NCBI GenBank assembly: GCA_963805495.1
Contig: CAWDUQ010000002.1
Span: forward strand, 930,001-994,000
Reading direction: 5' to 3'
Length of the DNA: 64,000 nucleotides
From: DAHUXD01 sp963805495
GTDB lineage: Bacteria; Acidobacteriota; Thermoanaerobaculia; UBA5066; Gp7-AA6
The position numbers were made by a program, and so were the translations under genes. Shown here in pieces: positions 39,057 to 50,848 of the stretch (positions within the stretch are counted from its first letter, which is position 1; each line of letters opens with the position of its first letter). The notes beneath the pieces are model-generated. The model made no database searches and had not been told where the DNA came from. It saw nothing but the letters and a program-made list of their open reading frames with translations.

Positions 39057-39429
39057 GCGACGGGCTGGCCCTCGGAACAGGTTCGCCCGTCACCCTGAAC
39101 TGCGGCGAGCGGAGAACTCCCTGGGCAGTCGCTCGGATCCGCCAGGCGGCGCACGAAGCCCCCGAAACCTCAATCTCCAGGCGTCGTCGCCGTCGTCCCG
39201 CTCCTGCAGGCTGAAGCTTCGCGGGCGCAGGGCGAACACCCGCGGGACCTCGTGATCGCGACGAAGAACGAGATCTATGCGCCGATCGAGCGCCTTGATT
39301 CTGGCGCGTGGAAGCGCGACGGTCAGACGCCTGCCCCGACGAACAGCCCGGAGTCGGACGCGGTCCCTGTACCAAGTAAGCCTTCCAGACCAGTCGTATT
39401 CAGACGGTCCGCCCGCGTAGCCTGCTTTC
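39057..39429. other. Intergenic region upstream of the LuxR-type gene and the beta-helix array
   Basis: 373 nt between divergent genes. A minus-strand open frame (about 39090-39437) of Arg-rich sequence exists, but it has no clear start signal and no recognisable family. I do not call it a gene. On the plus strand TTGACA (39014-39019) is followed 17 nt later only by a poor -10. No strong hairpin or repeat was seen. Confidence 0.4.
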
Positions 39430-42400
39430 GTGCCCATTCGGCGTGGAATTTCCTACAAAACGCTGCTCGCGATCTGCCTGCTCCTCACAGCAGCCGCCGC
39501 GAACGGCACGGATTTCTACGTGTCGCCAACGGCGAGCGCGAGCGGGACGGGCAGCATCGGCAACCCGTGGAAGCTGCAGACGGCACTCAATCAGCCCTCG
39601 GCCGTCAAGCCGGGCGACACGATCTGGCTGCGCGGGGGCACCTACACCGGCGCTCCGTTCACCAGTTACCTGAACGGCACCTCCGCCAACCCGATCATCG
39701 TCCGCCAGTACCCGGGCGAACGCGCAAGGATCGACGGCAACTACGCCGGCAACGAAACGTCACACTTATGATCATCGGGTTCCTACACCTGGTACTGGGG
39801 CTTCGAGATCTTCAACTCCGATCCCACCCGTTACACCGCCGACGGCAACAACCCGCCCCGCCGCGGTGAGGGCGTCCAGCTAGTCGGGCGACGGGACGCG
39901 GATGATCAACATGATCGTCCACGACACGTCCCAGGGCGTGCTCACGGCGCGAAGCGCGCCACCGATGCCCGGATCTACGGCAACCTCTTCTACTACAACG
40001 GCTACGACTCACCCGACCGCGGCCACGGCCACGGCATCTACGCCCAGAACCTCGGCTCGACGCCCAAGCCCATCTACGACAACATCATCTTCCAGCAGTT
40101 CGGCTGGGGCATCCACGCCTACGCCGAGGGCGGTCACCTGGACAACCTCGACTTCCAGGGCAACGTCTCCTTCAACAACGGCGGCCTCTCCGGCGGCTGG
40201 CACACCAACATCCTCGTGGGGGGCACGCAGAACAAGGCCACGAACCCAAAGCTCATCTCCAACTTCACCTACAACACCGCCCAGGGCAACAACAACAACC
40301 TCGGCTACAGCGCCGGCTGCACGAGCCCCAACATCACCAACAACTACTTCGCCAACGGCACGGCCCTCGGCATCACCAACTGCAGCTCGCTGACGATCAC
40401 GGGCAACACGTTCTACGGCTCGATCTCGGGCTTCTCGTCAGTCCGGGTTCCCCAGCAACACCTACTACGGCTCGACGCGCCCGACCGGCGTCAAGGTCTT
40501 CGTCCGCCCCAACGCCTACGAGGCCAAGCGCGCCAACATCGTCGTCTACAACTGGGCGCTCCAGAGCACGGTCAGCGTGGACGTCAGCGGCGTCCTGGCC
40601 GTCGGCGACGGCTTCGAGGTCCGCAACGCGCAGGACTTCTTCGGCGCCCCGGTCCTCACCGGCACCTACGGCGGCGGCTCGATCACGCTCCCCATGACCG
40701 GCCTCTCCGTCGCCGCCCCGGTCGGCGTCATCGCTCCCAACCCCACCGGGCCCGAGTTCAACGCCTTCGTCCTCCTCCCAGCCTCCGCCGGCGGAGCCCC
40801 GACGGCGACACCGACGACCGTGGCCACGTTCACACCCACCTTCACCGCCACCCGGACGGCGACGGCCACGTCCACCCCGCCGCCGCCGACCTCGACGGCG
40901 ACTCCGACTTCGACCCCGACACCCGCCCCGCCCACGGCCACACCCACGCGTACCGCAACGCTCGTCCCGCCGACGGCGACATCGACGCCGACCCGGACGG
41001 CGACGCCCCAGCCCCCGACATCCACATCCACGCCAACGCCTCTTCCTCCGACGGCGACGAGCACCGCGACCGCGTCGCCAGCGCCACCGACGGCAACTTC
41101 GACTGCAACCGCGACCCCGACGTCCGCGCCGCCCACGGGCACCGCGACACCGACCGCCTCTCCAGCGCCACCCACGGCGACTCTGACGGCAACCGCGACC
41201 CCGACGGCCGCTCCACTCACAGGCACCGCGACACCGACCGCCTCGCCGGCGCCACCCACGGCAACTCCGACGGCCAGCGCGACTCCGACGTCCGCTCCGC
41301 CAACGGGCACCGCGACACCGACCGCCTCGCCAGCGCCACCCACGGCAACTCTGACGGCCACCGCGACTCTCACGTCCGCCCCCCCGACGAGCACGCCGAC
41401 CCGGACGGCGACAGGAACTGCAACCGCTGTTCCGCCGACGGCGACCCGGACCCCCACGCCTGCCCCACCCACGGCGACGCGGACGCCCACCCGGACGTCG
41501 ACCGCTGCACCGTCGACCCCGACGCCCACCCCGACGCGGACGGCGACTCCGCCCCCTGCGACGGCGACCCGGACGCCCTCGCGGACCGCGACCGCGAATC
41601 CGCCGGCCGCAACACCGACGCCCACGCCCTCGATGGGCATGATCCGCGTGGAAGCGGAAGCCGGGGCGATGTCCGGACCGATGGTGCCCCTGCCCAACGA
41701 TCAGGCCTTCGGCGGTCGATTCATCACCTCTTCGTCTGCCGACACCGGAACGGCCTCCTGGAGCTTTGCGATCCCGACCGCGGACGACTACGTCGTGTGG
41801 TGCCGGGTACTGGCCGTTTCGCAGAGCAACGGGACGTTCTACGTCCGGGCCGACAACGGGTCCGAGGACGTCTACGACGTGGCCGAGGGGACGTGGGGGC
41901 CCAACTGGCAATGGACGCGGGTCAACGGCCGCGGCGCCTCCGGTGTGCCGCTCACGGTCAATCCCCGCAAGTTCACCTTCTCAGCCGGAACCCACACGTT
42001 CCGGTTGCGCGAACGCGATCCTCTGACCCGCGTCGATCGCGTGATCGTGACCAACGACTTCGCCTTCGTCCCGACCGAGGGCAACGTCAATGCCTTCGCC
42101 GACACGTGGCCCTCCAACCCGTTCTACGAGTTCGTCGAGAACCTGGCGCGCAACCAGATCACCACCGGCTGCGGCGGCGGCAAGTACTGCCCCGCCTCCT
42201 CCGTGACCCGCGCCCAGATGGCGGTGATGCTCCTGAAGAGCAAGCACGGCAGCAGCTACGTGCCCCCGCCGGCCACCGGCACCGTGTTCTCGGACGTCCC
42301 GAAGACCGCGTTCGCGGCCGCCTGGATCGAGCAGCTCTCCGACGAGAGCGTGACGACCGGGTGCGGCGGCGGCAGGTACTGCCCCGATGCGACCGTGACC

Positions 42401-42637
42401 CGGGCCCAGATGGCGGTCTTCCTCCTGCGGGCCGCCAACCCCGTCGGATGGGCGCCGCCGGCACCCACCGGGCTCTTCGCGGACATCTCGTTGACCGATC
42501 CGTTCACACCCTGGATCGAACAGCTCTCCGTCCAGGGCGTGACTGCCGGCTGCGGCGGCGGAAACTACTGCCCCAACAGCCCGAACACCCGCGGCCAGAT
42601 GGCGGCCTTCCTGGTCCGCACCTTCCACCTCCAATAG
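39430..42637 (+). pseudogene. Secreted beta-helix protein A: stalk, CBM-like domain, three Cys-SLH-like repeats (frameshifted)
   Basis: It starts at the GTG 39430 with a signal peptide (TLLAICLLLTAAAANG). A right-handed beta-helix region follows (DFYVSPTASASGTGSIGNPW to VFVRPNAYEA), with Asn-rich coils such as NFTYNTAQGNNNNLGYSAG. Then come a Thr/Pro stalk (about 40800-41630), a CBM6/35-like beta-sandwich (IRVEAEAGAMSGPMVPLPND to RVDRVIVTND) and three Cys-SLH-like repeats ending TFHLQ. The frame is broken at about 39755-39776 (in-frame TGA), +1 near 39880, +2 near 39948-39960 and +1 near 40441-40447. From 40450 to the stop it is continuous. The array of four paralogues suggests surface adhesins or polysaccharide-active proteins; no catalytic motif is recognisable. 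The indels may be assembly errors. Confidence 0.75.
41123..41374 (+). repeat. 84-nt tandem repeat in the Thr/Pro stalk
   Basis: Three consecutive 28-codon units begin SAPPTGTATPTASPAPPTAT, AAPLTGTATPTASPAPPTAT and SAPPTGTATPTASPAPPTAT, inside a longer less regular Thr/Pro/Ala stalk of gene A. It is a likely O-glycosylated spacer between the beta-helix and the wall-binding repeats, by analogy with other surface proteins. Confidence 0.8.
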
Positions 42638-42734
42638 GACAACCTGCCCGGAGGGTCAGGTCACGCCGTGACGCAGGGCCTGTACCAACTCGGCATCCGC
42701 GGCCAGTAGTGTCCGGCGCCGCCGCAGCGTAGGA

Positions 42735-45671
42735 TTGGCACCGTTGCTTTTTCAACGAGCCCCGAGGAGCGCGAGCCTTGTCGCCGCTCTTTTTGTCAGC
42801 GTCATGCTGGTCCGGGTCGTTCCGGCCGCGGCCGCGGATTTCTACGTATCGCCGACGGCGAGCGCGAGCGGGACGGGCAGCATCGGCAACCCGTGGAAGC
42901 TGCAGACGGCACTCAATCACCCCTCGGCCGTCAAGCCGGGCGACACGATCTGGCTGCGCGGGGGCACCTACACCGGCGCTCCCTTCACCAGCAACCTGAA
43001 CGGCACCTCCGCCAGCCCGATCATCGTCCGCCAGTACCCGGGCGAGCGCGCCACGATCGACGGCAACTACGCCGGCAACGACAGTCACGCTTGACGATCA
43101 TGGGGTCCTACACCTGGTACTGGGGCTTCGAGGTCTTCAACTCCGATCCCACCCGCTACACCGCCGACGGCAACAACCCGCCCCGCCGCGGCGAGGGCGT
43201 TCAGCTAGTCGGGCGACGGGACGCGGATGATCAACATGATCGTCCACGACACGTCCCAGGGCGTGCTCACGGGCGGAGGCGCCACCGATGCCCGGATCTA
43301 CGGCAACCTCTTCTACTACAACGGCTACGACGCACCCGACCGGGGCCACGGCCACGGCATCTACGCCCAGAACCTCGGCTCGACGCCCAAGCCCATCTAC
43401 GACAACATCATCTTCCAGCAGTTCGGCTGGGGCATCCACGCCTACGCCGAGGGCGGTCACCTGGACAACCTCGACTTCCAGGGCAACGTCTCCTTCAACA
43501 ACGGCGGCCTCTCCGGCGGCTGGCACACCAACATCCTCGTGGGGGGCACGCAGAACAAGGCCACGAACCCAAAGCTCATCTCCAACTTCACCTACAACAC
43601 CGCCCAGGGCAACAACAACAACCTCGGCTACAGCGCCGGCTGCACGAGCCCCAACATCACCAACAACTACTTCGCCAACGGCACGGCCCTCGGCATCACC
43701 AACTGCAGCTCGCTGACGATCACGGGCAACACGTTCTACGGCTCGATCTCGGGCTTCTCGTCAGTCCTGGTTCCCCAGCAACACCTACTACGGCTCGACG
43801 CGCCCGACCGGCGTCAAGGTCTTCGTCCGCCCCAATGCCTACGAGGCCAAGCGCGCCAACATCGTCGTCTACAACTGGGCGCTCCAGAGCACGGTCAGCG
43901 TGGACGTCAGCGGCGTCCTGGCCGTCGGCGACGGCTTCGAGGTCCGCAACGCGCAGGACTTCTTCGGCGCCCCGGTCCTCACCGGGACCTACGGCGGCGG
44001 CTCGATCACGCTCCCCATGACCGGCCTCTCCGTCGCCGCCCCGGTCGGCGTCATCGCTCCCAACCCCACCGGGCCCGAGTTCAATGCCTTCGTCCTCCTC
44101 CCAGCCTCCGCCGGAGGAGCCCCCACAGCAACACCGACGAGCACCCGGCACGCCCACGTCTCACCGCGACGCGGACCACGACCCACACCGCCACCCCCGA
44201 CGGCGACGAGAACGCCGACCCGGACGCCGACGCACCCGGCCTCCACGAGCAACCGCCGACTCGCACGCTCGACCCCGGTTCCGCCGACGGCCACCGCGCC
44301 GACGCCGACTACCGCGCGTACCGCCGACACCGCGACGCACGGACGTCCGACCTCGCGACCTCGCCACCACCCGAACGCCGACTCCGTCGCCTCCTCCCAC
44401 GGCCAACACGCCGACCCGGCCACCGCACGCGACGCCCTCGACCTCGCCAACCGCCGCCGACGGCGACCCGAACGCCCACCCGCCGACCTCCGACCGCGAC
44501 GAGGACACCGACACGCACCACACGAAGCCCCCGACCACCGCAACGCGGACGCCGACCCGGACCTCGACTCAACCGCCGCCGACGGCTACCCGAACGCCGA
44601 CGCGCACGCAAGACTCGCGTACCGCGTCCACCCCGACGCCGACGCCGACCCCGACTCCATCCTCGGGCCTCATTCGCGTGGAGGCCGAAGCGGCCGCGCT
44701 GACGTCGACCGATGGCACCGCTCAGCAACGCCCAGGCCTTCGGCGGGAAGTTCATCACTTCGGGATCGGCCGAGACCGGCACGGCGACCTGGAGCTTCAC
44801 GATTCCGACGGCCGGCGACTATCTCGTCTGGTGCCGAGTGCTCGCCGCCACCTCGACGCAACGACACATTCTACGTGCGGGCCGACGGCGGCGCCGAAGA
44901 CATCTACGACGTGGCCGAAGGAACCTGGGGGCCGAACTGGCAATGGACGCGTGTCAACGGGCGGGGCACGGCCGGCGTGCCGCTCACGGTCAACCCTCGG
45001 AAGTTCGCGTTCTCGGCCGGAAGTCACACGATCCGGCTGCGGGAGCGCGATCCGCTGACACGCGTGGACCGCGTCATCGTGACCAACGACTTCGCCTACG
45101 TTCCGACCGAAGGCAACTCCAACGCCTTCGGCGATACGCCTCCATCCAATCCGTACTACGAGTTCATCGAGAACCTGGCGCGCAACGAGATCACGGGCGG
45201 CTGCGGCAAACGGCAACTACTGTCCCGCTTCCGGGGTCACCCGCGCGCAGATGGCGGTGATGGTCCTCAAGAGCAAGCACGGCAGCAACTACGTGCCTCC
45301 CCCCGCCACCGGCACCGTGTTCTCGGACATCCCCGCTTCGGCCTTCGCCGCTGCCTGGATCGAGCAGCTCGCCGCGGAGGGCGTCACGACAGGATGCGGC
45401 AGCGGCCGCTACTGCCCGGATCAGGCCGTGACCCGGGCCCAGATGGCCGTGTTCCTGGTCCGTGCGACTCATCCGCAGGGCTACACGCCGCCGGCGGCCG
45501 TCGGGCTCTTCGGCGACATGCCTGACCTCGAGCCCATTCGCTCGCTGGGTCGAGCAGCTCTCCGCCCAGGGGGTGACGGCCGGGTGCGGGAATGGCAACT
45601 TCTGCCCGAACACACTCAATACCCGCGGCCAGATGGCTCCATTCCTGGTCAGGGCGTTCGGCCTGCCCTGA
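42735..45671 (+). pseudogene. Secreted beta-helix protein B, same layout as A (frameshifted)
   Basis: The start is uncertain; a TTG at 42735 gives a good signal peptide (SLVAALFVSVMLVRVVPAAA). The beta-helix DNA about 43285-44120 is nearly identical to gene A at 39960-40800. A shorter stalk (about 44120-44660), a CBM-like domain (LIRVEAEAAALTS to RVDRVIVTND) and three Cys-SLH-like repeats follow, ending AFGLP. Frame changes occur at about 43090 (-1 or +2), then +1 near 43206 (same site as in A), 43770 (same as in A), within the stalk, 44712, 44860, 45208 and 45530. Nearly all are single extra bases. Removing them gives one protein of roughly 970 residues. Confidence 0.72.
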
Positions 45672-45775
45672 CGCTGACTGACCGAACGGACAGTCGGACC
45701 CGACGCCCGGTACCTGCCCGTCAGAGGGCTCGCCGGCCAGTAGTCTGCACAAACGGCAGCGCGTACGATCGAAAG

Positions 45776-47686
45776 ATGTTTCGGACCTCCGCTCGCCAAT
45801 TCGCAGTTGCCCTGCTACTCGCCCTGCTCGCCGCGGCAGCGGGGGCGACCGACTTTTACGTGTCTCCGACGGCGAGCGCGAGCGGGACGGGCAGCATCGG
45901 CAACCCGTGGAAGCTGCAGACGGCGTTCAATCAGCCCTCGGCCGTCAAGCCGGGCGACACGATCTGGCTGCGCGGGGGCACCTACACCGGCGCACCGTTC
46001 ACCAGCTACCTGAACGGCACCTCCGCCAGCCCGATCATCGTCCGCCAGTACCCGGGCGAACGCGCCACGATCGACGGCAACTACGCCGGCAACGACAATC
46101 ACGCTTGATGATCATCGGGTTCCTACACCTGGTACTGGGGCTTCGAGAGTCTTCAACTCCGATCCCACCCGCTACACCGCCGATGGCAACAACCCTCCCC
46201 GCCGCGGCGACCGGCGTCCAGCAATCGGGCGACGGGACGCGGATGATCAACATGATCGTCCACGACACGTCCCAGGGCGTGCTCACGGCGAAGGCGGCCA
46301 CCGATGCCCGGATCTACGGAAACCTCTTCTACTACAACGGCTACGACTCACCCGACCGCGGCCACGGCCACGGCATCTACGCCCAGAACCTCGGCTCGAC
46401 GCCCAAGCCCATCTACGACAACATCATCTTCCAGCAGTTCGGCTGGGGCATCCACGCCTACGCCGAGGGCGGTCACCTGGACAACCTCGACTTCCAGGGC
46501 AACGTCTCCTTCAACAACGGCGGCCTCTCCGGCGGCTGGCATGCCAACATGCTCGTGGGCGGGCACGCAGAACAAGGCCACGAACCCCAAGCTCATCTCC
46601 AACTTCACCTACAACACGGCGCAGGGCAACAAGAACGATCTCGGCTACAGCGCCGGCTGCACGAGCCCCAACATCACCAACAACTACTTCGCCAGCGGCG
46701 AGGCCCTCGACGTCAACAACTGCAGCTCGCTGACGATCACGAGCAACACCTTCTACGGCTCGACCTCGGGCTTCTCCCCGTCCGTGTTCCCCGGCAACAC
46801 CTACTACGGCTCGACGCGCCCGACCGGCGTCAAGGTCTTCGTCCGCCCCAACGCCTACGAGGCGGGACGCGCCAACATCGTCGTCTACAACTGGGACCTC
46901 GCCTGCGACGGTCAACGTCGACCTATCAGCGGTTCTCGCCCCGGGCGCCGCGTACGTCCTCCGCAACGCGCAGAACCCGTTCGGTGCGCCGGTCCTCTCC
47001 GGCACGTACGAAGGCGACGCCATCGCGATCCCCATGACGGGCCTTACGCCGGCGACGCCGGTCGGCGTTCCGGCTCCCAACTCCGACCGGGCCCGAGTTC
47101 AACGTCTTCATTCTGACCAGCACACCCGGTCCCTACGAGTTCCTGGACGTGCCACCGACGAGCATCTTTCACGATGCGATCCACACACTGGCATCGAACG
47201 GAATCACCGCCGGGTGCGGCAACGGAAACTTCTGCCCGAACGATTCCATCACGCGGGCCCAGATGGCCGTCTTCCTCTTGAAGACGAACCACGGGGCCGC
47301 CTATGCACCGCCGGCCGCGTCAGGCAACGTCTTCGGCGACGTTCCCGCAAACGCCTTCGCCGCCGCATGGATCGAGCGGCTCGCCACGGAGGGAATCTCC
47401 TCGGGTTGCGGCGGAGGCAACTTCTGCCCGAACTCCTCCGTCACCCGCGCACAGATGGCGGTCTTTCTGCTCAAGACGAATCTCGGGTCGGCATACTCGC
47501 CGCCCGCAGCCTCGGGGAACGTCTTCTCGGACGTGCCCGCCAACGCCTTCGCCGCCGCCTGGATCGAGGATCTCGCGGGCCGGGGCATCACGTCCGGGTG
47601 CGGCGGCGGGAAATATCTGTCCGTCCAGCGTCACCACGCGCGGACAGATGGCCGTTTTTCTCGTATCAACCTTCTCGCTTCAATAG
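45776..47686 (+). pseudogene. Secreted beta-helix protein C, with three Cys-SLH-like repeats and no stalk (frameshifted)
   Basis: Start ATG 45776 with signal peptide MFRTSARQFAVALLLALLAA. The beta-helix core is close to A and B up to about 46560, then diverges. There is no stalk or CBM-like domain: the helix passes directly into three Cys-SLH-like repeats (GITAGCGNGNFCP, GISSGCGGGNFCP, GITSGCGGGKYCP), ending STFSLQ. There is an in-frame TGA near 46107. Single extra bases then lie near 46148, 46209, 46561, 46909, 47083 and 47614, each moving the frame by +1 in a consistent order. A corrected frame would encode about 630 residues. This is the simplest member and shows that the tail modules are exchangeable. 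Confidence 0.72.
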
Positions 47687-47756
47687 TCCATCGAGCCTCA
47701 GACCTTCCTCAAGGGAAGTTCCCGGGCGCGGTGCCCAGCGTTATCATCGACGCCCT

Positions 47757-50700
47757 ATGCAACAAGTCCGCGTTCCTTTGTCCTCGCCCTGGCTGCAGCC
47801 CTTCTTGCACTTGCCCCTCTCGGCGCCTCGGACTTTTACGTCTCCCCGACAGGCTCGTCAACGGCGCAAACGGGAGCAAGACCAACCCGTGGAGCCTCGG
47901 CAAGGCGCTCGCGCATCCATCCACAGTAAAGCCAGGGGACACGATCTGGCTCCGGGGCGGAACCTACGTCGGGCACTTCGCGAGCTACATCAAGGGTGAG
48001 CCCAGCAAGCCGATCGTCGTTCGCCAGTACCCCGGCGAGCGCGCGACGATCGATGGCAACGGCAGCGGCAACTCACCGACATTCGACTTCCGAGGCGCCT
48101 AACACCTGGTTCTGGGGATTCGAGATCACGAACTCCGATACGCACTCGGAGTTCGTCAGACGCCGGGCGGGCCTCCCTGAGGGCACCGCGAGTCCTTCTG
48201 CTCAGCCCGCGGATCGAGGCTCATCAACTTGACGGTCCACGACGCGGGCCAGGGCGTCTCTGACGACGGCCGCTGCGCCCGACATCGAGATCTACGGCTG
48301 CCTCATCTATTACAACGGGTGCGACGCCCCGGACCGCGGGCACGGTCACGCCATTTACGTCCAAAACGAAACGGGCTTCAAACGGCATCATCGACAACAT
48401 CATCTTCGCCCAGTTCGGTTACGGCGTTCACGCCTACACGGAAGAGCGGAAAGCTCGACAACCTCTACCTCGAAGGCAACACTTCGTTCAACAACGGGAT
48501 CCTCTCGCAGGTGTCCGGGACCGACGACGAACTTCCTGATCGGCGCGAGCGGGACGCGCGGCCACGAGTCCCGAGACGTCCGGCAAAGTCGCCAAGAAGA
48601 CTTCCCTCGTCAACAACTACAGCTACTTCTCCGGACGCCGGCGGCGTCGCCGCCAACCTCGGCTACAGCAAGGGAATCGCTTCGCCGACAATCCTCGATA
48701 ACTATCTCGTCGGCGGCAAAGCGCTCGCTCTCGTCAACGCATTTCGGCCGATCCAGATGACCGGTAACACACTCGACGGGTCGATCGTCAGGCTTCGAAG
48801 CCTCCGAGTTTCCGAGCAACAGCCTACGTCACGTCAAGACCGACCGGCGTCAAGGTCTTCGTCCGCCCGAATCAGTACGAGCCGGGGCGAGCCAACATCA
48901 CCGTCTACAACTGGGACCGCAAGCCGACCGTCGCCGTGAGCCTCAAGGGCATCCTGAAAGAGGGAACCTCCTACGAGGTCCGCAACGCGCAGAATTTCTT
49001 CGGGCCCGCTGTGCTTTCCGGGACCTACGACGGCTCCTCGAGCCTCCAGCTTCCGATGAACGGCCTCGCACCGGCCGCGCCGGTCGGGCGACCGGCTCCC
49101 CCTCCGACCGGGCCGGACTTCCAGGTCTTCGTCGTCGTTCCCAGGCCCGCCGAGTCGACGGCGAAGCCTCCGGCAGCGGCCTTCTCGTTCGGTCCGCGCG
49201 GGCCCGTCGCCGGCGAGGCCGTGTCCTTTACCGACCTCTCGGCGGGAACGGTCTCCTCGCGAACCTGGGACTTCGGCGACCCGGCATCCGGCGCGCAGAA
49301 CACGTCCGACGCCGCCCGACCGATCCACACCTTTTCCGCCGACGGGTCGTACACCGTCCGCCTGACCGTCTCGAACGACGGCGGCCCGAGCACCCGGTCG
49401 CGCGAGGTCGCGGTCACCGCGTCCCCCGGAAACCGCACCGCAGGCCTGACCGTCGCAGGCCACGTCCGGGGTGCCACGGGGACCACGTTTCTCACGGACC
49501 TCTGCATTCAGAATCCGAGCCCGGCCGGCGTCTCGGCGCGGCTCTTCTTCTCCCCGAGCGGTGGCGATCCGCCACTCGAACGATCCCTCTCGCTCGCGGC
49601 CGGCGAAACCCGTGTCCTGACCGACGTCGTGGCCACCCAGTTCGGTGTCGACAACGCCCTCGGTTCGATCCGCGCGGAGACCCAGGGATCGCCTCCGGCC
49701 GCGTTGCGCCTCGCGTCCCGCACGTACGTCGCCGAAGGCGGCGGCACGCTCGGCCTGGGCACGGTGGGCTTCTCGGCGGCGGACGACGTCCGGGGCGAAC
49801 GCTTCCTGTCGAACATCGCGATCTCGGAGGCGTTCCGGACGAACCTCGGCGCGCTCAACACGTCGGACGAGGCGCTCGGGTTCGCGCTGCAGCTGCGCGA
49901 TGGGAACGGCAACATCCTCGGTCGGACGAACCTGTCCCTTCCCGCGGGGGCCCAGCGCCAGTGGGCGCTCGCCGAGCTCTTCCCGGGCGTTACCGGCACC
50001 GGCCTGACGGCCCGCATCGCGCCCCGCGGTCGGAGGCCTGGCGCCCCTCGCCTACGCGGCCGTGACCGACAACGTCTCGAGCGACCCGACCTACTACGGG
50101 GCGCTGGCGCCGTCGCCGGTCCACTACCTTCCGGGCATCGCCGGCATCACGGGTTTCGGCAACGCCTATTTTCGGAGCGAGATCTCCATCGCCAACAGCG
50201 GCCACGAACCGGCGACCGTCAGGGTGACCTTTCTCGAGCACGACCGAAACAACACGACCGCGCCGGCCTCGACTTTCGTCCTCGCGCCCTACGAGACGCT
50301 CCACGCGGACGACGCGCTGCAGACGCTCTTCGGCGTCACCGAGACCTACGGGGCGCTCAAGATCGAAAGCGACGTCTCTCCGGGCGTCACGGTCTTCGAG
50401 CGCATCCTGACGGACTCGACCTCGACGTCCGGAACGGTGGGACAGCAGGTCGACGCGCTCCCCGCCGAAGATCTGCAGGTCCGCGGAGCCCTGCTCGGGG
50501 TCCGCCAGGACGACGCCTTCCGCTCCAACATCGGCCTCCTCAACCCGAACGCCGCCGTCGCCGCCATCACGTTGACCCTGGTCCGGCCGCCGTCGGACCC
50601 GATCGGATCGGCGACCGTCCACGTGGCTCCCTGGAGCTACGTCCAGCGCAACATCGCCGCGCTCTTCCCTTCGGCGGCGCTCAACGAGGGGGAGGTTGTG

Positions 50701-50799
50701 TCGCTGACGGTCGACGGCGGGGGCCAGCCCGTCTTCGCCTTCGCCTCGGTCATCGACAACGCCTCGCAGGATCCGACCTACTTCCCCGAGCTGCCCTGA
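47757..50799 (+). pseudogene. Secreted beta-helix protein D with PKD domain and uncharacterised C-terminal repeats (frameshifted)
   Basis: A divergent fourth paralogue, starting near ATG 47757 with a hydrophobic leader (LALAAALLALAPLGA). The beta-helix part (to about 48930) is broken by roughly a dozen single-base changes, most of them +1 (for example near 48102, 48270, 48381, 48447, 48533, 48576, 48636, 48794 and 48826). From 48936 the frame is continuous except for one extra base near 50028. Downstream parts are a PKD-type domain (VSFTDLSAGTVSSRTWDFGD, about 49160-49425) and two copies of an uncharacterised beta-rich module with FLTDLCIQNPSPAGVSARLF- and FRSEISIANSGHEPATVRVT-type openings. 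It lacks SLH-like repeats, so its attachment differs from A to C. Confidence 0.68.
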
Positions 50800-50848
50800 C
50801 CCCCCGCCCGGCCCGGGGCCCGCTTGACTCCCCTGTTAGCATCTTGAA

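Noticed and set aside
39090..39437. Minus-strand open frame of 115 codons upstream of the LuxR-type gene
   Set aside because: Arg-rich composition, no ribosome-binding site, overlaps the start of beta-helix gene A, and no recognisable family.
41123..41374. 84-nt periodic repeats as a possible CRISPR array
   Set aside because: Units are contiguous coding repeats in frame with no unique spacers, and no cas genes are present. The repeats near 63.2-63.9 kb were rejected as CRISPR for the same reasons.
40397..41911. Overlapping open frames in several frames and both strands across the Thr/Pro stalk
   Set aside because: The low-complexity ACC/CCG/ACG codons avoid stops in every frame. Only the frame that joins the beta-helix to the CBM-like domain makes sense.
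39750..48830. Programmed +1 frameshifting as an explanation for the beta-helix genes
   Set aside because: Too many sites, no common slippery codon or stop-codon context at them, and no precedent for a dozen events in one gene. Sequencing or assembly error or decay is more economical.
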